From Paguma larvata (Eukaryota > Chordata > Mammalia > Carnivora > Viverridae): a stretch of DNA of 64,000 nt. Location: contig CM057827.1 in the NCBI GenBank assembly GCA_030068075.1, forward strand, positions 74,848,500-74,912,499. The letters are read 5' to 3'. Positions 1 to 11,871 of the stretch are shown here, piece by piece. How positions within the stretch are numbered: position 1 is the stretch's first letter; the number at the start of each line of letters is the position of its first letter. A model generated the notes under the pieces. That model was given only the letters and a program-made list of their open reading frames with translations. It searched no databases and was not told the DNA's origin. A program made the translations under genes and the position numbers.

Positions 1-330
1 AATATCTATTCAGTTCCTTTACCCTTTTTTAAATTAATTACATTTTGCTATTACTTATATGTCTTTCTCATTATTTTGTATAATAACACCTTATCAAATA
101 TGTGATTTGCAAGTATTTTCTGCCATTCTGTAGGTTGCCTTTTCAATATATTGTTTCCTTTGCTGCGTAGAAGCTCTTTAGATTGGCTTCTTCTCAACTG
201 TTTATTTTAGCTTTTGATACCTGTGTCTTTGGTGTCTTATCCAAGAAATTATTGCCAAGACCAATGTCAAAGACCATTCGCCCTGTGTTTTCTTCTACAT
301 TTGACTCTTTGATCTATATCTTGACATTCT
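1..330 (-). mobile_element. Old L1 relic, minus strand (part)
   Basis: Antisense L1 ORF2 sequence from the carboxy-terminal part, heavily mutated. It matches 20,330-20,650, where the same relic continues toward its 3' end. Here the 3' part lies outside the window. Confidence 0.7.
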
Positions 331-1150
331 AAAATTTTAATGACGTGCAATCTCCTCATTCTTTACACAATTTATTCTCTCCCTTGACAACACATATATA
401 ATACCAAAGGATGAACGGACTTGCCATTTCTTCCTTATCTGGTTAGATGGCATGATGTCATTAATATAATAGACAATTATGACATATAATATATCCAGAT
501 GACCTGCATCTCTTCAACTATATGACAAAGGGTAACATTGTAAATATATACTGACTTCCATTCCATAATAATGCTGTTTCTAATCTCCGTTCTGAAGAGA
601 TGGAAACAAATTGACAAGATCAGTGATCACATATCATAGGGCCAAGGCTGTGTTAATCTGCTCTTGCAAAGGTACCACCCTTTATAAAGCAACTGCAGTT
701 AATTCTATTACAAGAGCGAGTTTACAATAGTCCACTGTCATTTTCCAGGATCTGCCTGACTTTTGTAGGAGTCACAGTGGTGAATTAAATGGACAGAGGA
801 TAGGTATCACCATTCCAATATTGTTCGGGTACTTTATTGCCACCATATCGCTGCAGAATATAATGTACTTTTTGAAATACTGTCTGGATGTCTGGATGTG
901 ACAGTCTCAGCACCTTCCCCTCCACAGTAGCTGAAACGCACAGGGCACGGAAACAGTGTGGGTGTTGTGTCAACTACCAAGTATATCCATTCAAATCATA
1001 CATCAAGCAAATGGTGTGATGACTATGGAATAGGAAGGAGTATCTTTTGGTGGACATACTATGCACCAGATCTAGACCAGGACTCTGTATATAATTAACT
1101 CCCACATGCCTTCATTCAAACAAAAGGGCCACAATGACCCTTTAGGAGTT
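330..1150 (-). mobile_element. Decayed endogenous-retrovirus-like fragment, antisense
   Basis: Read on the minus strand, this segment shows scattered stretches that resemble retroviral polymerase (reverse-transcriptase region), interrupted by many stops and frame changes. It encodes nothing functional. The same relic occurs in the second copy from about 20,650, where it extends further. The family is not assigned; the call rests on weak, visually recognised similarity. Confidence 0.4.
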
Positions 1151-1979
1151 TGAGTATGGTCATGGTAGAAACTAAGAAAAGATTTAGAAATGATAAGCAT
1201 TAGCCAATGCTAATGACAATTTACCAGAAAAAAAAGAGAACACAAGAGATTCAAACCTCTTTCTTTAAATAGACCTATAGGAAATAACTGAAAGAGTAGA
1301 ATATGTTCAGAAATTCAAATGCAAAAACTGAAGGGGCAGTGACACGGCAAGTAAGGACATGGTTTCTGGTGCCTGGCTCTCTGATAATTTCTGTTCTGCT
1401 CCTGGCTAATGGCACTCACCCCTCATTTCTTGGGTTATACCAGTGCAACAAAGGGATTAGAAGCAATGTTGTTGGTAATTCAGTCTAGCTTTAACTTCTA
1501 CAATTCTAACAAAAAATTAACAATTTTATACACTGCCAGACAGAGGAGCCTGAAAAGGACACAAAGGAAGCAGAAAACGGAGAATAAGAATCAAAGTAGG
1601 GACAAAGAAAATTGAAATCAAGACTTAAAATCCAGTAAGCTGATGGAAGATAACATAAATGCAGTTTGTCTATAAGTAGAATAATCTGTCCAATATATGA
1701 AAAACATAAAAGTTCCTTATTTACTCCACAGCATGCTTCTAACCATGTCGGTGACAAAGCACATATGATTTGGTTTTTTAACACCTTGATGTATAGACTA
1801 TCAAAGAATAACATTGCTTCTAAATTAATGGTGAAATAGATATCATAATATCATAGGTAGTACTTTTCTAGGCATATAACATGTCCTAAATGTTGAGTGT
1901 TTTTCTGAAATTGTAAAATGTCTTTTCTAAAACCACCATGATGGAGAATCTATGATTTCATATCTTCATAGCCGTCAGT
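1151..1979. other. Non-coding 3' flank of the first OR gene
   Basis: No gene or recognisable element. It aligns with about 22,656-23,425 at roughly 88-90% by eye. Near 1,153 it lacks about 1.2 kb that is present in the other copy (21,440-22,655). Short reading frames here are not conserved between the copies. Confidence 0.6.
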
Positions 1980-2918
1980 TCATGAGATCTTCCTGTAACG
2001 CACAAGACGACCACATAATCTCCTCATTGCCACTTTCATCTCTTTGTTCCTGAAGGTGTAGATGACTGGATTCAGAAAAGGAGTGATAAATGCATCAAAA
2101 ATAGCAAGATATTTATCCAGGTGGGAGGTGGGAGAAGGCCATGTGTAGAAAAACATCAGTGGCCCAAAGAACAAAACCACCACAGTGATGTGAGCTGACA
2201 GTGTAGAGACAGCCTTGGATGAGCCACCAGAGGAATGTTTCCACACAGTAAACAAAATGAAGATGTATGAAATGACCAGCAAGATAAAGGAGCCCACAGA
2301 AATGAGCCCACTATTCACAGTAACCATGAACTCCAGTTCTTGGGTGTTTGTGCAGGCAAGTCTCAGGAGCCGGGGAAGGTCACAGTAAAAACTGTCCAAC
2401 ACATTAGGGCCACAAAAAGGCAGGTCCACCACAAAAACTACTTGAACCAAGGAATGGATGAGGCCAATGACCCAGGAAGTGACTACAAAGTATAGACACG
2501 TCCTGGGACTCATGATGGTCAGGTAGTGCAGAGGCTTACATATGGCCACATATCTGTCAAAGGCCATGGCTATCAGCAGCACCATCTCAGTGCCCCCGAC
2601 AGCATGGCTAAAGAAGATCTGGGTAAAACATCCACCAAAGGAGATGGATTTGTGCTTCCTGAAAATATCACAAATCATTTTAGGGGCTATGATTGAGCAA
2701 AACAACATATCAATGACTGAGAGGTTAGCCAGGAGGAAATACATAGGGAAGTGCAGATGAGCATCCAAGGTTACAGTGAACACAATGACAAGATTTCCCA
2801 TCATGCTTGCCAAGTAGGACAAGAAAGAGAAAACAAAAAGGAGAAGTTGGGTCTCCCATGAGTTCGTGAGTCCCAGGAACACAAACTCTGATATTATCGT
2901 CTGATTCCTTTCATCCAT
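1980..2918 (-). CDS. OR4F15-like: Olfactory receptor, OR4F15-like (copy 1)
   Basis: Predicted odorant-binding class A GPCR of the olfactory cilia membrane, signalling through Golf. The 312 residues are the normal OR length, with seven hydrophobic segments. Visible landmarks are an N-glycosylation site at N5 (NQT), the TM1 GN pair (41-42), [10 protein letters not shown] (58-67), the conserved disulfide pair C97/C179, [10 protein letters not shown] (118-127), SY in TM5 (217-218), KAVSTLSAH (235-243) and [10 protein letters not shown] (280-289). An upstream in-frame GTG would add four residues, but the ATG giving MDERNQ matches the family and has a good Kozak context. The coding exon is intronless; a splice acceptor lies at 2,952-2,953, implying an upstream non-coding exon. 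Overall sequence looks closest to human OR4F15; the subfamily is secure, the exact orthology inferred. It is paired with an OR4F6-like gene 9 kb away on the same strand. Confidence 0.95.
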   Translation of the reverse strand: MDERNQTIISEFVFLGLTNSWETQLLLFVFSFLSYLASMMGNLVIVFTVTLDAHLHFPMYFLLANLSVIDMLFCSIIAPKMICDIFRKHKSISFGGCFTQIFFSHAVGGTEMVLLIAMAFDRYVAICKPLHYLTIMSPRTCLYFVVTSWVIGLIHSLVQVVFVVDLPFCGPNVLDSFYCDLPRLLRLACTNTQELEFMVTVNSGLISVGSFILLVISYIFILFTVWKHSSGGSSKAVSTLSAHITVVVLFFGPLMFFYTWPSPTSHLDKYLAIFDAFITPFLNPVIYTFRNKEMKVAMRRLCGRLVRYRKIS

Positions 2919-2953
2919 CGCCTCAGACACCAGGATCAGTTTTCATGTTGTCT
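2919..2953 (-). promoter_or_regulatory. Splice acceptor and 5' leader with a short uORF
   Basis: On the minus strand a pyrimidine-rich tract ends in AG at 2,953-2,952, a plausible acceptor for a spliced 5' UTR. Five bases into the leader an ATG (2,946) opens a seven-codon upstream ORF. It ends in TGA at 2,923, four bases before the receptor ATG. The same layout is kept in the other copy. Confidence 0.55.
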
Positions 2954-4068
2954 AAAGGAAGAAAGAAAATAAAAAACAATTGCCTAGGCAAGTTTTGGTG
3001 TTCATACAAGGAAGCCTGCAGTCTATAAAAACAGTTATCCTATTAGCCACTCACACAGCCAAATAACCTTCATCCAATTCACATTGGTCTTCTACTGGAG
3101 GAAGAAGCCAGTGTCCAGTGCCAGTGTGGATCCAAAACTGCTACAACTAAATGAATTCCACCTCCGGACCTGTTTCCCTTCTTTTACTGTCACTCTTCCT
3201 ATTTCCACCTGCCCTGCGTTCTACTTCAATAACATACAAGGTCAACTGCAAATGCTTTTGACTGTGATTTCTTATAAATGGGTAGGATTTCAGCCACTTG
3301 TGTGAGTCACCTAACAGTTCCTCATGCACAGCATACAGCTTTCAAAGTCTATGTTCTGTTATTCCTATCGATTAATTAGACTTTAAACATTTTCCTTCTT
3401 TCCACTTTCCAAACATCTCAGTCTATTCTCTACTGTCCCAGTTTTCAATGCCCCAGTTCAAATATCCCTCCCTGAGAAATCTTCCAAAGCTGCAAAGTGC
3501 ACTGTTCGCATTTATTTCACTCTACCTCTCATGATTACGTACATTTCCATCTCTCAAATCAATGTGCTGTTTCTTGAGTGCAGACATCATCTTATTTATG
3601 TGGATATCCCCTACCTCCATTAAAAACACCAGAGATTACTAATACAAGTAGTTATTTAATGAGTTCATCACACTGGTGAATTAAGGAAATAACTAAAGTG
3701 AATGAAGAATGACTCTGGAGTCCAGAGAGTTTATCATAATTCACTAAAGTTTGTAATAATTGTGTATTTTGTGTTGCCAGTCAGTAGTTTTCACAGGATC
3801 CCAGGCCTCATTCATGCAATTGTCTAATTACACAAAATAATTATTTCACAAAAGAATTCTATCATTAAGTGAAATATGGGATCTCAATTATTAATTTAAA
3901 ATAGTTGATAGAAGCCTTTGATATATTTCAAATGAATAAAATCATTTTATCTTTTCACGATACTCACTTTACAAAAATTCTCAATTTTTAACATAATACA
4001 TGTGATGACCTGAGGCAAATAATCTACTCCTGTAGTAGACACACAGACAATTAGAAATAGAGACACAG
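2954..4068. other. Non-coding upstream region of the first OR gene
   Basis: No gene found. From 2,954 to about 3,340 the sequence is nearly identical to 24,408-24,795. Beyond that, similarity to the second copy falls to about 88%, an abrupt change. The promoter and first exon of the OR gene probably lie in this upstream interval, but I cannot place them. Confidence 0.5.
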
Positions 4069-4275
4069 GGAACCTGGGTAGCTCAGTAGGTTGAACATCC
4101 GATTTCAGCTCAGGTCATGATCTAATGGCTCCTGAGTTCAGGCACATCACTGAACTCTGCACTGACAGTTTGGAGCCGGCCTGGGAATCTCTCTCTCTCT
4201 CCCTATTTCTTTGTCCCTCCCCCATTTGCATGTGTGTGCTCTTTCTCTCTCAAAATGAATGATCTTAAAAAAGAG
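4069..4275 (+). mobile_element. Carnivore tRNA-Lys SINE
   Basis: Degenerate tRNA-like head with the A-box-like TAGCTCAGTAGG, followed by a CT-rich body and an A-rich end. The second duplication copy lacks it near 25,470. Confidence 0.85.
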
Positions 4276-4276
4276 A

Positions 4277-4497
4277 TGGGGCACCTGGGTAGCTCAGTTG
4301 GTTGGGTGTCCGGCCTTGGCTCAGGTCATGGTCTCACAGCTTGTAGGTACAAGGCCCGCATCGGGCTCTGTGCTGACAGCTCAGAGCCTGGAGCTTGCTT
4401 CGGATTCTGTCTCTCTCTCTCACTCTGCCTCTCCCTCACTCATGCTCTGTCTTGCTCTCTCAAGAATAAATAAAAAACATTAAAGTAAAAAAACAAG
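4277..4497 (+). mobile_element. Carnivore tRNA-Lys SINE
   Basis: Starts GGGGCACCTGGGTAGCTCAG and ends in an AATAAATAAAAAAC-type tail. It lies head to tail with the preceding SINE and is also absent from the second duplication copy. Reading frames across it are translations of SINE sequence, not genes. Confidence 0.9.
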
Positions 4498-4994
4498 AAC
4501 AAAAATTTTTAAAGGGATACATACTCATTGAATCCCCAAAAATAAGAACTCTGCCACATAAAAGCAGTCTTTTTTCTTTTCAAAATACATTTGGAATGGA
4601 TAAAAGAATAACAGGAAAAGAACTAGGTGAAAACAGCAGCCAATATCTGAGTTTGAAATGAGAGAGAGTCGTAACTGAGTAGTAGAGATAAAGGGCAGAA
4701 AAAGAATGAAGGGACAATAGCCAGAGGGCAGCATGGAAACATACAGGACAATTACGGTTCTTTAAAGATGAAAAACTGCCAGAAATAAATCATTAGAGGT
4801 CCAACTCAGTGGCAGTTTTTGATTGAGTACAACTTCATGTTATACCAGTGAAACAATTTATATACAAAGAGATATACCCGGAGACCTGCTCAGTATCACA
4901 AAGTTAATTGGTGGGAGGGTTCATAGAGGATCAAGAACCCTGGTTCCCACTGAAAGTTATTTGCCTTAAATAGAACTTTGTAATCATTCTATAT
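4498..4994. other. Non-coding duplicated sequence
   Basis: Aligns with about 25,510-25,990 of the second copy. No gene or recognised repeat. Confidence 0.5.
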
Positions 4995-5470
4995 GTATTC
5001 ATTATCTATTTCTACAGTAACAAATTAGTGGAAACCTGGTAGTTTTAAAAGACGCCAGGGTGAGATCTCACAGTTCTGAAGAGGAGAAGGCCAAAATGGG
5101 CCTTCCAAGCTAGAATCAATGTGTCGGCAGAGCTGCATTCCTTCCAGAAGACCTAGGAGACAATCCATGACCTTCCCTCTTCTGAGGAAGCCTGCATTCT
5201 TTGCTTCATCACCCCTTTCTCCCTCTTCATGGGACAGAACTCCAAACTCAGCAACTGTCATCACATCTCTTCTCAGACTCTGTCCCTCCTGCCTTCCCCT
5301 TGCAAGATAGGTTCTGTGTGATTACATGGAGCTGATCTGGATAATCCAGGATAATTTGCCATCTCAAAATGCTTAATCACATCGACAAAGGCCCTTGTGC
5401 CTTGTAAAGTAACATGTTCACAGGCTCGGGGCATTGAGACCTTCCAGGCCATTATTCTGTACACCGCAAC
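4995..5470 (+). repeat. Ancient mammalian interspersed repeat (LTR-like)
   Basis: Begins near the recognisable phrase CTACAGTAACAAATTAGTGG and includes GGATAATCCAGGATAATTTG and TAACATGTTCACAGGCTCGG, all typical of an old dispersed mammalian element. It is shared with 25,990-26,470, so it predates the duplication. I do not assign a family name from memory. Confidence 0.55.
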
Positions 5471-8400
5471 TTCTCACAAGTGAATAAATACTTTAGTGGG
5501 AAAAGGAAGACTTAATCACTAACCAGTGAATCGGATGGAGGAAATTTCAAAGAGCCTCTGAGGAACATGGAAGAGATATTGAAGGATGAAGGACAGAGAG
5601 TGCATCCAGAGCTCTCCCTGAAACTACATATAAGACATTTCTGACTCTAAATATATCTGGGACAGGTCTGACAAACTAATATCCACCAATGATAAGGAAT
5701 CTATCCTGGGATTATTCCAAGATAACCAGCCAACCAATACGTTCTTGGAAAACTGGGTATAAGCTTTAGTCCTGAGTGGTTCTCTGAATGAATTTGAAAT
5801 GACTTTTGGTCATGAATTCAGTAAATATTTTTGAGTACCCACAATGCCAAGTACCATTCCACACATTGAGGATACAGCATGGACAAGATTTTTCTGTTTC
5901 TCTGAAGTCAATATTTATATCAGAAAATGCAATTTTGGTCTGTTACTTACAGATTCCCTTCTCTAGAAAGGTTAAGAACACTTGAAGACTGAAGAGTCTC
6001 AAACACTCTGCTTCTTTGTAGTTCAATTTCCACATTAACAGAGTCTCTTCTCAGTATCCTGACTTCTTTTTATAAGAATTTTTACATCTGTGTTATCATA
6101 CTAATTTTTCAATGGCTTTCTAATAAATATACATGGATTTTATCTCCCCAGATATATTACAAGACACTTGGGGCAAGTTTTGTATATCACAGTTGTTTGT
6201 ACTGATTGAAGAGGAGCTCAGAAATTATGTTGGCTGTATTTTGTAATTTATGCATCATTCATTCAACAAATATTTATGTCGTAGTTATCAGGACTATTTT
6301 AAGTAAGAGTCATTTAAACCATTAAGAGATCCGACTTAAAACCAAATCTCCATATCACGAACTATGAACTCACTAATAAATTTTTTCTAGAAATATGCAG
6401 AAAAATAAGGCAAAAGCATTCCTTCTGATCGCTAAGGAAAAGTCTGTTGGCCAAAACTTTTCCAAGGCTTCCTTGGAAGTAGGAGTATGAAGTAGGAATA
6501 AAAATGACAATATACTATACTCTGAAACAAAAATGTAAGTGGTGCTTCCCCCCAATTGTAATTAGAACAGAAAAATAACAAGGGAGAAGGTAAAGGAAAT
6601 CCTGCTAAACCTGAGTATTAATAAATTTGTAAGGAATAGGGTTAGCAAAATCAGAAAAGGATTTATTGGGTCATTCAAGGAAAAAAATGTGATCTTTGAT
6701 AAGTTTACATAAAAACAAAGTCTAGCACAAGGGCAAAAAGGACAATTTTAGGAAAAAAGAAACTTAAATACATTTTACAAATCAGAAAGGAAATTGATAG
6801 AAATGACAACAAGAAAGGCAATTGGACATTGAGTTTTTTAATGCAGGAATTCAAGATGGTCACTTAGAGGGAAAAATATGGTAAACAGTAAGAAATGACA
6901 GACTGGGAGCTTGTTCAGATATACAATCCCAAAAGTCCCAGTGCTCAGAATTGCTTTCTACTAGCACCTAGCATTAGAGTGACTTCCTTTTTGACTAACA
7001 TACTGCATCCCCTAGTTTTACTTATGTTGCTAAGGGAGAGGTACTTCATTAAGCTGATAGAGACAAACAAGTAAGTTGCCAGGTGGCTTTCCTTAGCTGA
7101 GATATTATGCATGCAAGAAATACGTTTTCACAATGAAGAAATAACTGATTCATTTCTATCTTATTCAATAGAAGGATGAGCTTGGATAGTGTGCCGCAGA
7201 AGTCAGGGAGAAACACAGATGAGCTCAGGAGAGGGCCAGACCCAGCAATGAAAGCTAACGCTGAAATAAGAAGGATAAATGGGTTCAAAGACAAAATGTA
7301 TCTACTTTACATCCCTTAAAGAACAAAAAAGAAAAATTAATACAAATAACAAATAGGAGATCTGGAAACTTACTCAGCTCCTGTCTTCAAGTATTCACAT
7401 TTCTTGAGTGTCTCTCCAATGGCTCTGAGATAGAGTGTCTGAATGGCTTCGAGAGGAAGGTACTAAGCTCAGTCACTTTGCGATATCGCAGACCTTCCAT
7501 GGAAACAGGGCAGCTCCTCTAAGGCGATTGCCATTAGAAGAGATTCCACTTCAAGTTCTCTACTTCTGGTCTATTTCTCTCAAGAATCATGACAAGAATT
7601 CTAGCCATCATTCATTGAGACTAGGTACATGATCATGGTATGCAGTAATTCTGGATCCTGCAGCATTTAATGGAATCATCATTTAATGTCTTGATTTATA
7701 TAGAATTAGAGTTGGGCCACCGCTTAGAATAGACTCATGGGAATTTTATATTTGAAAATTTTGTGGGGAAAAAAAGAGATGCTCATTATCCCCAATTAAT
7801 AAAATCACTCAGTTGGAAGAAATCTAAAAATGTGTTCTGACCCAGTTCTTTTCTCTGTCACCCAGGACATGTTGGTTTCTCTACAGTTTACTTGGCTTGA
7901 AAATACATTTTCTTCCTTGGTGTCCCACTTTTTATTAACATACCAGTCCAAAGGTTCATCCTTCCAAAAAGAAAATCTCTCTTTCAAGTAAATCAATGTC
8001 CACTTGATTCTTTTTCTGCAAATAGAAAGAAATTGTCAGCACTCTCTCAGATAAATGTTTACTATCCATGATCTTGGTAAAAGCAAATACACATCACTCA
8101 TCTGTACCCTCTAGATTAACCACTTCCAGTCCTTTAGTCTTCCTTCATAGGATCATCTTTGGCGCTCTAACAACCCCCATTTCACTGCCAAACATCTCAC
8201 TATAGTGACTTAGAAAAATATTCTAACAAATGTTTAAAGAATATAAACAAAAACAGGAGGATCAATTCCTGGTTGTTAAACATGATGCATTCAGTTCCCT
8301 ACTTGTGTCTCCATCCTTTCCACCGCCTAGTTTTAACCTATACTGCATTAGTTTAGTTTCAGGTGAGTTAGGTCCCTAGGTATTTGTCTTCTAAGCAGGT

Positions 8401-9399
8401 TCTATTAACCTTTCTCCTTCTTGATTCTACGAATTTGGGGGTATTTTTAATGTCAACTTATCACTTATACGTATACTTAACTTTCTCTTATTTCTGAGTT
8501 CCCTAAAGATAAAGGTAAACCAAGCTTGTTATGATGACAGCACACGTATTTGTATTTACTTCGAGTTCTAATAATTCTCCCTAAAGACTCCTTGGTACAG
8601 TAAACAACTCAGCCTGCATCCTGGTCCTGACCACAGTGTGGACTCCAGACTCTGCGAGTCTGCGAGTATCTTCATTCTCACCCCCTGAATCTCCAAGTCA
8701 TTTCCAAGTTCTAGTTAAAACTTTAGGTTAATTCAGTTCTTCAAGTTGACAACCATTTATATTTATTCTCCTGACCAGCTCATCCTTTCCCCACCACTAA
8801 CACATGTTTCTTCCTGCTTCTGGGCCAAAGTGTAATTGAAATACACGAAAGCAAACAGTGTTTCTTCGGACTGAAATTTACCTGGTTTGACCTTCCTCCT
8901 GTTGTCAATTTCACTCCATCCCTCCGTTGAAGCTATTCCCAGACTATTGTCTCAAACATACAGAGGTATATAAAATGTATCTATATATGGAAAACATAGC
9001 TAATTAATTGTACTGAGGGATAGTGACCAACTAATGTTATCCTGACCTGGGATTCCAAAACTAAAGTCAATTAGGCAAGGAAATTGGCTCCTAAAAATAT
9101 ATTCATTGTGATCAAGCAACAAAAGGAAGTGTTATAAATTAGGCGAGGGGCAAATGCACTGGAGTATTTAAGAAGATCATCTCTGTTATATGACTTGCGA
9201 CTCTAAACCTTATCATGAATAATAAAAGCATCCTTAGATAATTTGATAATATTCACTCTCTGAGAAATTTATACAAATTAAATAGAACAGCTTGATAAAT
9301 ATCAATTTTCTCTGCATACAAATGAACTAACGAACTGAAAGAAAAAGCTAAAAAGTTTTAAGTAAAAAAAAACTACACAAGTAACATCTCATGAGTCAC
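5471..9399. other. Non-coding duplicated sequence
   Basis: No gene supported. 5,815-5,930 resembles a common ancient dispersed repeat (AGTAAATATTTTTGAGTACC). The block from about 6,840 to 8,560 is very close to 28,020-29,700, whereas 6,000-6,830 is more diverged from its partner. The short frames at 7,435-7,632 and 7,805-7,996 exist in both copies only because the DNA is similar. They have no recognisable domains and differ at their ends. Confidence 0.5.
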
Positions 9400-9955
9400 T
9401 TCTCTTTCATTAGGATCACAGAATAAACCAACTGAGCAAGTTTAACATCACTAGGGATGACGTGTGTATTATGTACCCCTGGTATGACTTATACTATTCT
9501 TTTCAAAAACCAAGAATCCCAGTCAAATAATGAAGAAAAACTTCAGGCAAACCCAAATTAAGAGACATTCTACAAAATAGCTCTCCAGTATTCCTGAATG
9601 CTGTCAACAACGGTGAAAAACAAGATAAGACTATGAAACTCCAAAACCAGAGTTTGCTAAGGAGTTATGATAGCTAAATGCCTGGATGTATCCTTGATTG
9701 AACTCTAGAAAATAAAAAAGTAAAATGGAAAAACTGGTGAAATCTGAATAACGTCTATCATAAGTTCATAGGAATGTACCACTGTTGATCTCTCTGTGTA
9801 CCACAAATATACCACAGAAACGAAAGATGATAACATTAGAAAAAACTGAACCTGATACTGGATGAAGGCTGTCTAGGGACTTCCTGGACTACCTTTGCCA
9901 CTTCTCTGTAAATCCAAAATTGCCCCAAAATAAAAGCACTATTTAAATGAACCAA
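9400..9955 (+). mobile_element. Old L1M-type 3' end
   Basis: Diverged plus-strand L1 3' terminal sequence ending in TCCAAAATTGCCCCAAAATAAAAGC. The second copy keeps only the final part (31,535-31,700). The interval before it there is unrelated sequence. Confidence 0.6.
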
Positions 9956-9956
9956 A

Positions 9957-10188
9957 GGGGGTACCTGGATGACTCAGTCTCTTAAGTGTCCAGTTCTTGA
10001 TTTTGGCTCATGTCATGATCTCACAGTTCCTGGATCGAGACTCACACAGAGCCCCGCACTGAGCTTTGAGTGCGGCTCTGCACTAACAGCGTGGAGCCTG
10101 CTTGGGATTCTGTCTCTCCCTCCTTCTGCTCCTCCCCCAATCTCTCGCTATCTCTCAATAAATAAACTTTAAAAAATAAATAAATAAG
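9957..10188 (+). mobile_element. Carnivore tRNA-Lys SINE (copy-1 specific)
   Basis: tRNA-like head, CT-rich body and an AATAAATAAATAA tail. It is bracketed by imperfect repeats of GAACCAAAG / GAAACAAAAG. The second copy has the empty site (GAAACAAAAG near 31,715), so the SINE probably inserted after the duplication. Confidence 0.9.
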
Positions 10189-11475
10189 GGAAACAAAAGA
10201 CCAAAAAAGAAATGTAAAAATAGGGCCAAGTATATTTATTAAGTGAAAATCATTCAGGAATGGTTGTTGAAGCTCTGCTATTTGACAAATAAACATTCAA
10301 GGTACAAAGTGAATAATACGTGGTACACATCAGTGAAAATTCAACAGGCCAATGGAGGTGTAAGACTTAGCAAATAGGGAAACAAGAGCTAAAATGACAG
10401 ATGGCAGCAAAGGACCAGGAGCCCAGCAGCCTACAGTCAGGATTTAGATCTTCCATACAGTCCCTTTATGGCCTTGAGCTTTTAAATAAGCTCAACTTAT
10501 TAAAGCTCCACCTCTAACTTATTAAAATAAGAAAACTCTTGTCAGATGATTTATAATATACTTTAAAATTCAAACACTGTGAGGCCCTCCTTAGTTGAAT
10601 TTTAATAATTTTACAAGTTACTGCAAGTGCTATATAAACTATTATCTTTCAGCTCTAAGGTACCCTCCTATACTCTGTTAGGATACAGGCGCTGAGGCTC
10701 TGCAAACTCATTTCTTTCTTGCCACCTCTGCCATTAGAGGGTACCAGGGGAAGACTGCAAGGCTGGAAGAGGAAGAGGTGACTTCCTTGCTCCTTCCTCT
10801 TGGCTGCCTGTGGGCTTCCTCTCTGCTCACTGTGCCTGTGAGCATCACCCAACCACACCGTTCCCCTCAGCAACCCTGATTTCTTTCCATAGCAGCAGCT
10901 GTCTTCCAACCTTAGAGGCATTCACCTCCTCACACCCTCCTCAGGAACACCTGTGTTAGCCAGCAGCCCCCCCTTTCCTCAGGGTGGTGTCCCTGCCTTC
11001 CTCTGAGCTCGGAGACACTAGCAATAGCAGCCCCTCCTCAGATATTTGAGTTTCAACTCCACAGGTCTTTCCTCCAAGATTTTAATAGCTTTTTCTTTTA
11101 AGTTTACTAATTCTAAATCCTACCCTTTGTTTTCCATCCCTAGGGGTGAGAGCTGCTTCCTACAAATACAATGTCTGCGGCATCTCAGGGTTTCTTCTTT
11201 TTCAAGTAACTAGTTAACAGCTTTATATTTAGTTAACCATTCTTTATACCAAACATTTTCTTTCATAATAACTGCTGTGGTTACTGTCTCCTTACTTAGC
11301 CCTGAAAAAGCCAGATTAGCAATCGAATAATGAGTGAGGCAAAAAGATAATGAGCTGAAAATGTAGAAAACAAATCAGCTGTGTAATAGGAAACATGACA
11401 TGAAGTAAATATTAGCATTTATCCTTAACCTGAGATAGACTGTTTAACATGGAAAAAATGGAAACTGAACAATAT
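10189..11475. other. Non-coding; includes a copy-1-only segment
   Basis: No gene. About 10,565-10,985 is absent from the second copy, whose flanks join directly near 32,060. The extra piece is relatively GC-rich and looks like an old dispersed element that I cannot name. Confidence 0.5.
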
Positions 11476-11690
11476 AAGGCTGCCTTTGTGATTCAGTTGG
11501 TTGACTGTTCAACTCTTGATGTCGCTCAGGTAATTAATTATCTTCTGGGTTCATGGATTTGAACCCAGTGTCAGGCTCCATACTGGGCTTGGAGCCTGCC
11601 TGGGATTTCTCTCTCCCCCTCTCTCTCTCTGCCCCTCCTGCTGCTTGTACACACTCTGTCTCCCAAAATAAATATATAAATATTTTAAAT
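11476..11690 (+). mobile_element. Diverged carnivore SINE (copy-1 specific)
   Basis: Degenerate head (GCCTTTGTGATTCAGTTGG), CT-rich body and an A-rich tail. It is flanked by TGAACAATA on both sides. The second copy has one TGAACAAT and no SINE near 32,533. Confidence 0.8.
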
Positions 11691-11871
11691 GAACAATAAA
11701 CCACATATTGCCTTTTAAAAGAGATTCACTAACATTTACATTAATTCTGTTTGACACCATATACAGGAAAGACCCCTGATGAGGTAAGAAACCCATGACC
11801 TGTGAGTCTCTTATATAACCAGAGTCCAGGGAGTGACATCACAGCTCAATCCTCCACATATTTAGGAGACA

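Noticed and set aside
785..973. 62-codon minus-strand frame as a gene
   Set aside because: Falls inside the decayed retrovirus-like relic and is not kept open over the same span in the second copy.
2542..2760. Plus-strand open frames over the OR genes (also 23,997-24,215, 50,461-50,679 and 50,680-51,087)
   Set aside because: These are antisense shadows of conserved receptor codons, with no domain or independent conservation.
7435..7632. 65-codon frame present in both duplication copies (also 28,626-28,823)
   Set aside because: Present twice only because the surrounding non-coding DNA is nearly identical. No domain, and no sign of codon-biased substitution.
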